From Algoriphagus alkaliphilus (GTDB taxonomy: Bacteria; Bacteroidota; Bacteroidia; Cytophagales; Cyclobacteriaceae), in the NCBI RefSeq assembly GCF_900103735.1, contig NZ_FMXE01000011.1:1-64000 (forward strand): a stretch of 64,000 nt of DNA. Reading direction: 5' to 3'. This document shows positions 49,386 through 56,908 of this stretch, in pieces (position 1 is the first letter of the stretch; the number at the start of each line of letters is the position of its first letter). The notes under the pieces are model-generated. The model was given only the letters and a program-made list of their open reading frames with translations, was not told where the DNA came from and ran no database searches. Position numbers and translations under genes: made by a program.

Positions 49386-50681
49386 ATGAATCTTTCCATC
49401 CTCTACGAGCTATATCTCAAAAGTACCGGAGTCAGTACTGACACCCGAAGAATCGGTCCGGGCAATCTTTTTTTTGCACTGAAAGGGCCAAACTTCAATG
49501 CGAACGAGTTTGCGCCGAAAGCACTGGAAATGGGTGCCTCGGTCGTAGTGATCGATGATCCCAAGTACTGGGTGGAGGATGATGAGCGGTATTTTATCTG
49601 CGAAGATGTGCTGATGACCTTGCAAAAGCTTGCCAATCACCATCGGCATCAGTTGCAGATTCCCATTATAGGATTGACCGGTTCAAACGGAAAGACGACT
49701 TCCAAAGAACTTTTGAATGCCGTTTTGAAAGAGAAATTTAAAACGGTGGCGACTGTTGGGAATCTCAACAATCATATCGGCGTGCCATTGACATTACTTT
49801 CTATTGGAAAAGATGCTGAAATCGCGATCGTTGAAATGGGGGCCAACAAGCAGGGCGATATTAAAGAACTTTGTGATATTGCTGAGCCTACTCATGGCTT
49901 CATTACCAATATTGGCAAAGCCCACCTCGAAGGAATGGGTGGTCCCGAAGGCGTGCTTAAAACCAAAACCGAACTTTTTCAGCATTTGAGAGAGACCAAG
50001 GGCACGGTTTTCATCAATTCTCAGGATCCGATTTTGTCCAACATGGCCAGGCGTTTTGAAAATCCGGTGCTTTATCCGGCTAAAGGTGACTTCTGCGAAG
50101 TGAATTTTCTTGGTGCGGATCCATTTGTGAAGTTTTCGGTAGAGGGAGTAGAAGGCGAGTATCTTACTTCCATGATTGGCGCGTATAACTTTGGAAATAT
50201 TGCCAATGCGCTAACTATTGGAAAGTTTTTTGGAGTGGAGATGGAAAAAGCGGTTGCAGGAATTGTCAACTACAAACCCGAAAACATGCGTTCCCAATTA
50301 TTGGAAAAGCGTAGCAACCTAATTATTCTTGATGCTTACAATGCCAATCCATCGAGTATGGAAGTAGCCATCCGAACTTTTGGGCAGATGACCGGGAAAA
50401 CGCACAAAATGATCATTCTCGGAGATATGTTTGAGCTTGGCGAGCATGCCGAAGCTGAGCATCGCAGGCTAGGAGAGATTGTGAGTGAATACCAGATTGA
50501 TAAAGTTTGCTTTACTGGTAAGCTGATCGTGTCAGCATTGGAAAAAGCACCTAAAGCCTTGTATTTTCCTGATCCTTTTTCTCTCCGAAACTGGCTGGAA
50601 GACAGTAAGCTGGAGGATTATCTGATTTTGATTAAAGGAAGTCGGGGGATGAAATTGGAGGGATTGGTGGATTTTATTTGA
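49386..50681 (+). CDS. murF: UDP-N-acetylmuramoyl-tripeptide--D-alanyl-D-alanine ligase
   Basis: This 431-residue Mur ligase has the N-terminal MurF domain STDTRRIGPGNLFFALKGPN, the P-loop GLTGSNGKTTSKELL near residue 97-111, EMGANKQGDI near 155, and the C-terminal ligase domain with ILDAYNANPSSMEVAIRTF, where MurF proteins have D-(A/S)-Y-N-A-N-P. It adds D-Ala-D-Ala to the UDP-MurNAc-tripeptide in the cytoplasm. It stands alone, not in a dcw cluster. The last 8 bp overlap the convergent PIN-domain gene. Confidence 0.95.
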   Translation: MNLSILYELYLKSTGVSTDTRRIGPGNLFFALKGPNFNANEFAPKALEMGASVVVIDDPKYWVEDDERYFICEDVLMTLQKLANHHRHQLQIPIIGLTGSNGKTTSKELLNAVLKEKFKTVATVGNLNNHIGVPLTLLSIGKDAEIAIVEMGANKQGDIKELCDIAEPTHGFITNIGKAHLEGMGGPEGVLKTKTELFQHLRETKGTVFINSQDPILSNMARRFENPVLYPAKGDFCEVNFLGADPFVKFSVEGVEGEYLTSMIGAYNFGNIANALTIGKFFGVEMEKAVAGIVNYKPENMRSQLLEKRSNLIILDAYNANPSSMEVAIRTFGQMTGKTHKMIILGDMFELGEHAEAEHRRLGEIVSEYQIDKVCFTGKLIVSALEKAPKALYFPDPFSLRNWLEDSKLEDYLILIKGSRGMKLEGLVDFI

Positions 50682-51093
50682 AAGTAGAAAGGAAGCTTTC
50701 AGGTGAAAAAACAGGGATTTTGGACTTCTTATAATCTGATAGATTTCGGGTTATGATGCCTTTTATATCCGAATTTTGAATCGCGGTAAAATATTGTATT
50801 GCGTATTCAAAATCAGAAAATCCGCTTTTTATTGCGTCGAAGATTTCCTTTTCCGTTACCGGGAGGATTTGACAGAAACTTAACAATTCTGCGATTTTAT
50901 TTAGAGCACCATCATTTCCATATTGTTTCCGAAGGAGATAATGGATGTTGGCAACAGTCAGGGAAGAAAAGAAAATCTGAATGTTCCTATTATAACCTTT
51001 TTCAAAAATCTCATCAGCAGAGAAATTAAATGGATTCCTATCTAGTAGAAAATCAAGAATCACATCTGAATCTAGAAAGAAACTAGAGACCAT
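50674..51093 (-). CDS. PIN-domain toxin-like protein
   Basis: This 139-residue protein is of the PIN_3 type. FFLDSDVILDFLLDRNPF holds the first Asp. SSLTVANIHYLLRK stands where the usual Glu would be (Asn here), SGFSDFEYAIQYFTA holds the next Asp/Glu pair, and GIITRNLSDYKKSKIPVFSP fits the family ending. It overlaps its antitoxin gene by 11 bp. It should act as an RNase toxin of a type II pair. Confidence 0.82.
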   Translation of the reverse strand: MVSSFFLDSDVILDFLLDRNPFNFSADEIFEKGYNRNIQIFFSSLTVANIHYLLRKQYGNDGALNKIAELLSFCQILPVTEKEIFDAIKSGFSDFEYAIQYFTAIQNSDIKGIITRNLSDYKKSKIPVFSPESFLSTFK

Positions 51094-51349
51094 ATTTTTC
51101 TTCCAAAGCCTTGGTCAGTTCTTCCTTATAATCAAACTCTCCTTCATGCTTAAGGCATCCTTTCAATTTTAAGAAGCTTTCTGGAAGCGGCTTTCTGTTT
51201 TTTTTCTTGGGGTCTTCTTTTTTCTCAAAAGTCAGTAGCTTGAAGTAATTTTCCACCAATGAAGAAAGACTCTGTCCCTGACGGGCTGCAAATTCTTTAG
51301 CTTTTTCAATTACCTCTTTTTCGAGTGTCAAGGTTAATTTCGTATTCAT
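51083..51349 (-). CDS. DUF6364-type antitoxin
   Basis: This 88-residue protein has KLTLTLEKEVIEKAKEFAAR, then QGQSLSSLVENYFKLLT, a ribbon-helix-helix with the S-LSxLVE-x-Y signature of DUF6364 antitoxins. The charged C-terminal half (GCLKHEGEFDYKEELTKALE) should bind the PIN toxin encoded directly after. It is co-translated with the toxin through an 11-bp overlap. Confidence 0.85.
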   Translation of the reverse strand: MNTKLTLTLEKEVIEKAKEFAARQGQSLSSLVENYFKLLTFEKKEDPKKKNRKPLPESFLKLKGCLKHEGEFDYKEELTKALEEKYGL

Positions 51350-51517
51350 GATACGTGTAGCTTTTTGAAATTTAACACGTGTAAGTTAGACAAAAGTTCT
51401 AAACTGTTGAAATACTGAGAAGTAATTTCTTAAGTTCTAAACCCCAAGGAGGTTCCATTGGTTAATCCTCAAGATTTTTGCTTTTAGATTTCTAACTTTA
51501 CCTTTCAACCTTTCTTC

Positions 51518-52195
51518 ATGCGCCCCTACCTCGATTTCCTCACTGCCTTAGCTCAAAACAACCATAAAGATTGGATGGATTCCAATAAAAAATGGTATCT
51601 GGAGACCAAAGAGCGATTTCTGGAAGATGTGGCAGTTTTGCTGAAGGAAATGACTGAATTGGAGCCGGAGCTTTCTGCTTTCAAGCCTAAAGATTGTGTC
51701 TTTCGACAAAACAGAGATGTTCGCTTTTCGGCAAATAAGGATCCCTACAAGACCAACTTCGGAGCCTATTTTTCTCCCGGTGGGAAAAAGTCTCCGGGTC
51801 CGGGATATTACCTGCAGATCCAACCCGGAAATTCATTTCTTGCCGGAGGCATCTGGATGCCTGAAGCAGATACTTTGAAGAAAATCCGAAAAGAAATTGA
51901 CTACAGTGGAGCAGAACTTCAGCGGATTGAAAATGATCCTGACTTCAAAAAATTGTTCAGCCAGATTGAGGGTGAAAAGCTAAAAACAAGCCCGAGAGAT
52001 TACGATGCAGATCATCAATTTATCGAGTATCTCAAATTAAAAAGCTTTACAGTATCTCATCAGATTTCGGACAAAGCAGTGGAATCCGGGGCCTTTATCA
52101 CCTTTGCCTTGGATGGATTTCAGCGAATGAAGCCCTTTAATGATTATTTAAGACAAGCAATCGAAGAGGTTGAGGACGGATCGGGGGTTTTGTGA
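51518..52195 (+). CDS. DUF2461 family protein
   Basis: This 225-residue cytoplasmic protein has the family markers DFLTALAQNNHKDWMDSNKK at the N-terminus, FRQNRDVRFSANKDPYKTNF near 65-85, and GPGYYLQIQPGNSFLAGGIW near 95-115. DUF2461 is widespread in bacteria and some fungi, without known function. It is a single gene, with no relation to its neighbours visible. Confidence 0.9.
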   Translation: MRPYLDFLTALAQNNHKDWMDSNKKWYLETKERFLEDVAVLLKEMTELEPELSAFKPKDCVFRQNRDVRFSANKDPYKTNFGAYFSPGGKKSPGPGYYLQIQPGNSFLAGGIWMPEADTLKKIRKEIDYSGAELQRIENDPDFKKLFSQIEGEKLKTSPRDYDADHQFIEYLKLKSFTVSHQISDKAVESGAFITFALDGFQRMKPFNDYLRQAIEEVEDGSGVL

Positions 52196-52218
52196 TTTCG
52201 GGTATTTGATTTCAAATC

Positions 52219-53043
52219 TCAAATCTTAAATCTCAATCCTCTAATTCGCTCCAGTGTGGCAGCTACCCCGCCTTCCTTGTGGTGAAGGGTGACTTCTTTT
52301 GCAACTGCCTTGACTTCTGGTCTCGCATTTTGGACAGCAACTCCCCAGCCTACGCTCTGAATTAGGTCGATGTCGTTGTAATTGTCCCCAAAGGCGATCA
52401 CCTCATCCATACTGAAATCATAGCGGTTTTCCAGAACCAACTTTAATGCAGTTGCTTTGGAAATTTTTCGCGGCGCGATCTCGATGTAAGTGTCTTTGGA
52501 TCGGTACAAATGTAAATCTGAAGAATGTGCAAGATGTAATTCTCCGAAAAGCCAGCTGATTTCATTGGAATCCCCCATGACCATGACTTTGTGTGCGCCT
52601 TTGTTGCCCTTGGCCCATAAATCCAAAACGGCTTCAGATGCCATCCAAGTTGGGTTTACTTTGGTGTTTTGTGCCTCACGCTTTGCCCAGTAATCTTCTT
52701 TTGACTCGTACCAGTTTTCGCCATGGTAGAGGCTGACGTGGATTTCAGTTTTCCGGGTCATTTCCAAAATCTTGGCGACAAGATTTATCGGAATTTCGAC
52801 TGAATCCATTACGTTTCCTGCTTTGTCCAAGACAAATCCGCCATTGTAGGCAATGAGCGGCTCAATAGGTCTGCCCAAATCCCTAAGCAAATGACGCATC
52901 GCATCCGGCATTCGGGAACTTGCCAAGATCAGCGGAAATTCCTTTGGAAATTGGCTGATTACCGATTTCAGCCTGGGAGAAAGGTCCCGTTCGGAATTAA
53001 GAAGTGTTCCATCGATATCGGAACAAATTGCTCTGATGTTCAT
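52219..53043 (-). CDS. Cof-type HAD-IIB hydrolase
   Basis: This 274-residue HAD phosphatase has motif I SDIDGTLLNSERDL (catalytic Asp pair near 9-11), motif II ILASSRMPDAM, the IIB cap in the middle, motif III KATALKLVLENR, and motif IV IAFGDNYNDIDLIQ near 220. Cof/YbiV-type enzymes dephosphorylate sugar phosphates, FMN or similar metabolites. It is cytoplasmic. Confidence 0.92.
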   Translation of the reverse strand: MNIRAICSDIDGTLLNSERDLSPRLKSVISQFPKEFPLILASSRMPDAMRHLLRDLGRPIEPLIAYNGGFVLDKAGNVMDSVEIPINLVAKILEMTRKTEIHVSLYHGENWYESKEDYWAKREAQNTKVNPTWMASEAVLDLWAKGNKGAHKVMVMGDSNEISWLFGELHLAHSSDLHLYRSKDTYIEIAPRKISKATALKLVLENRYDFSMDEVIAFGDNYNDIDLIQSVGWGVAVQNARPEVKAVAKEVTLHHKEGGVAATLERIRGLRFKI

Positions 53044-53094
53044 TGAATTGTCTCGGAGTCGGTGGAGAAAAGAAAAAAACTAAATGAAGTTGAC

Positions 53095-53520
53095 CTAGAA
53101 ATCAGCGATGTCAAATGTGTACTCCTGCATGGCGATATTTTCTGGATTTGAAGGATCAGACAGGATAAATTGAACCGTGATTTTTTGATAGTTGGCAGAT
53201 TTTACAAAATCTCTGAGGTAGATTTCAGCACATTTTCGAGCTAAAATTTCAGGTTGATATCCTAAGATGGCCGGATCTCCGTTTTCCAATTTTAAATAAA
53301 TGGTAGACTCAGTCGAATCTTCGACAGTTGACTGGCTTAGGTTTACGCTCATTCCCTGAAACTTACCCAAAGCCCTGATTTCCTCAGAAGGGATAAATCC
53401 TTTGCCCATTAGATTTTCCATACCGCTTAAAGCCAGCCGAGCTATGTCCTCTGGTTCGCAGGAGCAGGATCCGAGTGATAACAAAACTGTAAGGAAAAGG
53501 AATGATCTGGCAAATAGCAT
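53095..53520 (-). CDS. Putative lipoprotein of unknown function
   Basis: It has 141 residues from the ATG (a TTG three codons upstream is also possible). The lipobox-type signal is FLFLTVLLSLGSCSCE. The mature part is alpha-beta (IARLALSGMENLMGKGFIPS; STIYLKLENGDPAILGYQPE; YQKITVQFILSDPSN). I do not recognise a family. It is near the HAD gene in the same direction, with 51 bp between. Confidence 0.55.
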   Translation of the reverse strand: MLFARSFLFLTVLLSLGSCSCEPEDIARLALSGMENLMGKGFIPSEEIRALGKFQGMSVNLSQSTVEDSTESTIYLKLENGDPAILGYQPEILARKCAEIYLRDFVKSANYQKITVQFILSDPSNPENIAMQEYTFDIADF

Positions 53521-53638
53521 TAATTTCAATTTTTTGAAATTTAACCATTCCCTGAAAAAATAGAAAAATTAAATTCTCCAAAGATATTGAGAAGGCCTTT
53601 CAGATTTCGGAAACCTTTCCGCTAGCTAGCGGGACTCG

Positions 53639-53890
53639 CTAGTCAATAGAGCTTATCAACCATTCAAGGTATTTTCGGCTCTTTTTCTTTTTGATTTCAA
53701 GCTCCCGTTTCAATGCAGAAGTTCTGTCAGCTAATTTTTCTGTGTATTTGACTTCCCAAAGTGGAGTACCTGTTTTGGTAGAAGTTGTGGAACCGGAATT
53801 GTGGTGTTGTAATCTGCTCTCTAACTTATCGGTTGATCCAATGTAGAATTTGTTCGTTTTGGAGCTAAAAAGTATGTAGACGAAATACAT
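53639..53890 (-). CDS. GIY-YIG domain protein
   Basis: This is an 83-residue single-domain protein. YFVYILFSSKTNKFYIGSTD holds the GIY-YIG pair (here VYI...YIG), followed by ESRLQHHNSG with the catalytic-type Arg and the ALKRELEIKKKKSRKYLEWL segment common to the UPF0213/YhbQ group. These small proteins are thought to be nucleases of unclear role and are often expanded in Bacteroidota. Confidence 0.88.
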   Translation of the reverse strand: MYFVYILFSSKTNKFYIGSTDKLESRLQHHNSGSTTSTKTGTPLWEVKYTEKLADRTSALKRELEIKKKKSRKYLEWLISSID

Positions 53891-53911
53891 AACCCAATGT
53901 AGCTAGAAATT

Positions 53912-53936
53912 AAAAAAGGCAAGTTAAAAACTTGCC
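53912..53936 (-). terminator. Terminator after tRNA-Ala
   Basis: On the minus strand GGCAAGTT-TTT-AACTTGCC is followed by TTTTTT, 5 bp after the tRNA 3' end. Confidence 0.8.
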
Positions 53937-53940
53937 CTAG

Positions 53941-54014
53941 TGGAGAATATCGGATTCGAACCGATGACCCCTACACTGCCAGCGTAGTGCTCTAGCCAAC
54001 TGAGCTAATCCCCC
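53941..54014 (-). tRNA. tRNA-Ala (anticodon GGC)
   Basis: The 74-nt minus-strand sequence folds as a standard cloverleaf: acceptor GGGGGAT with ATTCTCC plus discriminator A, D arm TTAGCTCAGTTGGCTAGAGC, anticodon arm CTACG-CTGGCAG-TGTAG with anticodon GGC, and T arm ATCGG-TTCGAAT-CCGAT. CCA is not encoded. A terminator follows and a promoter box is 111 bp upstream, beyond a degenerate second copy. Confidence 0.95.
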
Positions 54015-54023
54015 TTTTATCTT

Positions 54024-54114
54024 TCTCGTATTCGAACCGCTAGCCTGTCCCGAAGAATTGCGGGAACCCTCCCGATTGCTATCGTGATGCTCTAGCCAAC
54101 TGAGCTAATCCCCC
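54024..54114 (-). pseudogene. Degenerate tRNA-Ala copy upstream of the real tRNA
   Basis: On the minus strand the first 27 nt (acceptor 5' strand and D arm) are identical to those of tRNA-Ala, exactly 100 bp upstream; including one flanking base the repeat is 28 bp (53988-54015 and 54088-54115). The anticodon arm is replaced by ATCACGATAGCAATCGGGAG and an inserted inverted repeat (TCCCG/CGGGA). A partial T arm (GCGGTTCGAATACG) follows, but no 3' acceptor strand. It cannot fold as a working tRNA. Confidence 0.8.
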
Positions 54115-54124
54115 TAACGGAGTG

Positions 54125-54132
54125 CAAATATA
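54125..54132 (-). promoter_or_regulatory. TAnnTTTG box of the tRNA unit
   Basis: The minus strand reads TATATTTG, 10 bp before the 5' end of the degenerate copy and 110 bp before the real tRNA-Ala. The box is placed as though the degenerate copy had been the original first tRNA. Confidence 0.55.
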
Positions 54133-54162
54133 GAACGGTAATCCTTCCTCGCAAATAAATCT

Positions 54163-54771
54163 TTACTCGTTTCCGTAATTTATCCGAGTCAGGATACTTC
54201 TTCCTAGCGTAACTTCATCGGTAAACTCCAATTCCCCGCCAACAGGTATTCCTCTTGCGATGGTACTAACTTTCACACCGGTTTCTTTTAGCCGCTTACC
54301 CAAGTAAAATGAGGTGGTATCTCCCTCCATAGTGGCCGAAAGTGCCAAAATAATTTCTGAAACATCTCCAAGCATGACTCGCTCGATGAGGGTTTCAATT
54401 TTAAGTTCTTCCGGTCCGATTCCTTGAATTGGGGAGATCACTCCTCCCAATACATGATAAAGTCCCTGATATTGGTTGGTATTTTCGATGGCTAACACGT
54501 CTCGGATATCTTCCACAACGCATATGGTCGTCCGGTCTCTTCGATGGCTTTTGCAGATGCTGCATTCCACATCATCCGAGATATTATGGCAGGTTTTGCA
54601 ATAGTGGATTTCCGACCTCATTTTGGTGATGGAGAGTGCCAAAGCTTCTGTCACCACTTCGTTTTGCTTGAGAAGATGTAAGGCAAGCCGAAGCGCTGTT
54701 TTTTTGCCAATACCGGGCAAGCGAGAGATCTCTGTTACCGCGTCTTCAATTAATTTGGAGGGGAAGTTCAA
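54163..54771 (-). CDS. recR: Recombination mediator protein RecR
   Basis: This 202-residue protein has the family's N-terminal HhH (LIEDAVTEISRLPGIGKKTA), the zinc finger CKTCHNISDDVECSICKSHR (Cys pairs near 57-72), and the Toprim domain with ICVVEDIRDVLAIENT and GGVISPIQGIGPEEL. RecR with RecO loads RecA at gaps in DNA repair. It follows clpS by 11 bp in the same direction. Confidence 0.96.
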   Translation of the reverse strand: MNFPSKLIEDAVTEISRLPGIGKKTALRLALHLLKQNEVVTEALALSITKMRSEIHYCKTCHNISDDVECSICKSHRRDRTTICVVEDIRDVLAIENTNQYQGLYHVLGGVISPIQGIGPEELKIETLIERVMLGDVSEIILALSATMEGDTTSFYLGKRLKETGVKVSTIARGIPVGGELEFTDEVTLGRSILTRINYGNE

Positions 54772-54782
54772 GGAATTTCAGT

Positions 54783-55076
54783 TTATGAGATAGCTGCTTG
54801 AATCCCAGCATCAAGAATAGCCTCACACATGGGCTTCAATTCTTCTTTCGACCCTTTTTTGACAGCGCACTTTCCTTTATAATGGATCACAAGGGTACAT
54901 TGCTCAGCTTGCTCATGAGAATGTTTACATACTTTCATCAGAATATTGATGACATGCTCGAATGTATTGACATCATCATTGAAAACTACCAGATCCAATT
55001 CCTCCTGATCCAGCAATTCCTCCAATAGAATTTCCGACTCTTGGATGTAGGGAAGGGTGCTGCTTAAATGATTCAT
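54783..55076 (-). CDS. clpS: ATP-dependent Clp protease adaptor ClpS
   Basis: This 97-residue protein has the ClpS core DLVVFNDDVNTFEHVINILM (binding pocket NDDxNT) and the second half HSHEQAEQCTLVIHYKGKCA with the conserved His. It brings N-end-rule substrates to ClpA/ClpC-ClpP. It is followed by recR after 11 bp. A TAATTTTG box ends 4 bp before the ATG, so the message is nearly leaderless. Confidence 0.92.
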   Translation of the reverse strand: MNHLSSTLPYIQESEILLEELLDQEELDLVVFNDDVNTFEHVINILMKVCKHSHEQAEQCTLVIHYKGKCAVKKGSKEELKPMCEAILDAGIQAAIS

Positions 55077-55080
55077 TTTG

Positions 55081-55088
55081 CAAAATTA
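55081..55088 (-). promoter_or_regulatory. TAnnTTTG box 4 bp before the clpS start codon
   Basis: The minus strand reads TAATTTTG, then CAAA, then the ATG, the same spacing as for the helicase and ccmB genes. Confidence 0.5.
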
Positions 55089-55127
55089 AGAATAATAGAC
55101 AACTTAGCGCGATACCTGAATTCCTTT

Positions 55128-56573
55128 ATGAATCCCCATATTGTCCTGTTAGTCATTTCGGCCTATTTCCTTTTACTTTTTTTAATTTCTTGGTACACAT
55201 CAAGGCAAGTCACAGCTGATTCTTTTTTCACAGGTGACAGACAGTCTCCGTGGTTTTTGGTTGCATTTGGCATGATTGGGGCTTCCCTTTCCGGGGTCAC
55301 TTTTATATCAGTCCCCGGGGAGGTAGGAAATACTAACTTCTTTTACTTCCAGGTTGTTTTGGGATATACCTTGGGCTATTTCACCATAGCCAAAGTTTTA
55401 CTCCCGCTTTACTATCGACTCAATCTAATCTCAATCTATTCCTATTTGGAAGAGCGATTCGGATTTTGGTCTTACAAGACTGGTGCCTTTTTCTTTATCC
55501 TTTCCAGAGCTTTAGGATCTTCTTTGCGCCTTTATTTGGTCGCAAGCGTCTTGCAGTTAATACTTTTCGATTCACTTGGAATTCCTTTTTGGGTTTCTGT
55601 TTTGATTACAGTGGGACTGATCTGGCTTTACACGTACCGTGGAGGAATTAAGACTGTGGTGTGGACTGACACACTACAGACCTTTTTTATGCTTGCGGCT
55701 GTGATCATTACCATTTTTTATATCGGGAATGAATTGGGGATAAAAAGCCTTGGAGACTATGTGTCTTCTGTAGCGAAGGATAGCCGTTCGGAGATATTCA
55801 ACTGGGACTGGAAATCGGGCACCAATTTCTTCAAGCAATTTATTTCCGGTGCTTTCATCACCATCGTGATGACGGGACTCGATCAGGATATGATGCAGAA
55901 AAATCTGACTTGCAAGAATATCGGAGATGCACAGAAAAACATGCTTTGGTTTACTGTCATTTTGGTGATTGTCAACCTGCTTTTCCTTTCGCTGGGAGTC
56001 ATGCTTTACATTTATGCAGAGACTAATGGGATTCCACTTCCTTCAAAGTCAGACGGACTTTTTCCCTTATTGGCAACACAGCATTTCTCGGCTTTCACGG
56101 GAATCGTATTTGTACTTGGGATTACTGCGGCGGCCTATTCCAGCGCCGATTCGACACTGACCGCCTTGACGACTTCATTTTGTATTGACTTTCTCCAGAT
56201 CGACAGAAAATATGCACCCGAAAAAAGAGTCAGTATCCGCAAAAAAGTCCACATCCTTTTTACCGCACTGATGTTTTTTATGATTTTGGGCTTTTACTGG
56301 CTAAATGATCAAAGTGTGATCAATTCGGTATTTATCATTGCGGGATATACTTACGGGCCATTGCTCGGGCTGTACTCTTTTGGACTTTTCACCAAGCTGA
56401 AAATCAAAGACCGCTTTGTTCCCCACATCGCAGTGGCCGCTCCCATTATTACTTTTATCATCAGTCAAAATTCCGAAAAATGGCTTTGGGGCTACAAGTT
56501 TGGTTTTGAAGCGCTGATCTTAAATGGAGCCTTGATGTTTTTGGGACTATTTCTGTTGCGCAAAAAGGATTAA
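55128..56573 (+). CDS. Sodium:solute symporter (SSS family)
   Basis: It has 481 residues from the ATG that starts with the first membrane helix (HIVLLVISAYFLLLFLISWY). The frame is open 60 bp further upstream but runs into clpS. Family signatures: SFFTGDRQSPWFLVAFGMIG, GVTFISVPGEVG, YTYRGGIKTVVWTDTLQTFF (the common SSS motif GGI-x-V-x-W-T-D), and ITAAAYSSADSTLTALTTSF. The solute is not identifiable. Convergent with the alkyltransferase-like gene, overlapping by 4 bp. Confidence 0.92.
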   Translation: MNPHIVLLVISAYFLLLFLISWYTSRQVTADSFFTGDRQSPWFLVAFGMIGASLSGVTFISVPGEVGNTNFFYFQVVLGYTLGYFTIAKVLLPLYYRLNLISIYSYLEERFGFWSYKTGAFFFILSRALGSSLRLYLVASVLQLILFDSLGIPFWVSVLITVGLIWLYTYRGGIKTVVWTDTLQTFFMLAAVIITIFYIGNELGIKSLGDYVSSVAKDSRSEIFNWDWKSGTNFFKQFISGAFITIVMTGLDQDMMQKNLTCKNIGDAQKNMLWFTVILVIVNLLFLSLGVMLYIYAETNGIPLPSKSDGLFPLLATQHFSAFTGIVFVLGITAAAYSSADSTLTALTTSFCIDFLQIDRKYAPEKRVSIRKKVHILFTALMFFMILGFYWLNDQSVINSVFIIAGYTYGPLLGLYSFGLFTKLKIKDRFVPHIAVAAPIITFIISQNSEKWLWGYKFGFEALILNGALMFLGLFLLRKKD

Positions 56574-56908
56574 AGTCCAAGTTCCTTTTCAGGATCCCAA
56601 AAAACAGTTTCGAAATTTTTGATTTGGTCGTTTTCAACGCTGATCCCATCAGCCTCGAGTAATTCCTGCATCTGGGTGGAGGTTTCAAAATGATGTTTTC
56701 CCGTGAGTAATCCCTGTCGGTTGACTACGCGCTGTGCTGGCACATCAGTCATCGTATGCGCGGCATTCATGGCATAACCCACCATTCTCGCCCCACTTTT
56801 TAAGCCCAAATAATGCGCGATCGCTCCATAACTCGTGACACGCCCGCGGGGAATTTCCCGAACTACCTGATAGATCAAATCGAAATAGTTAATCTTGTCT
56901 GTGCCCAT
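56570..56908 (-). CDS. Alkyltransferase-like (ATL) DNA repair protein
   Basis: This 112-residue protein has the winged-helix DNA-binding half of O6-methylguanine methyltransferases: FDLIYQVVREIPRGRVTSYG, AIAHYLGLKSGARMVGYAMN and VPAQRVVNRQG. The active-site PCHRV of MGMT reads PAQRV here, so the methyl-accepting Cys is missing. ATL proteins bind O6-alkylguanine without repairing it and pass the lesion to nucleotide excision repair. It overlaps the MscS gene by 20 bp. Confidence 0.9.
   Translation of the reverse strand: MGTDKINYFDLIYQVVREIPRGRVTSYGAIAHYLGLKSGARMVGYAMNAAHTMTDVPAQRVVNRQGLLTGKHHFETSTQMQELLEADGISVENDQIKNFETVFWDPEKELGL

Noticed and set aside
54024-54114. Second functional tRNA gene
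   Set aside because: Only the 5' acceptor strand and D arm are intact; the anticodon arm is disrupted and the 3' acceptor strand is absent.
56570-56908. Active O6-methylguanine-DNA methyltransferase
   Set aside because: The acceptor Cys of PCHRV is Ala in PAQRV, so it is called alkyltransferase-like.
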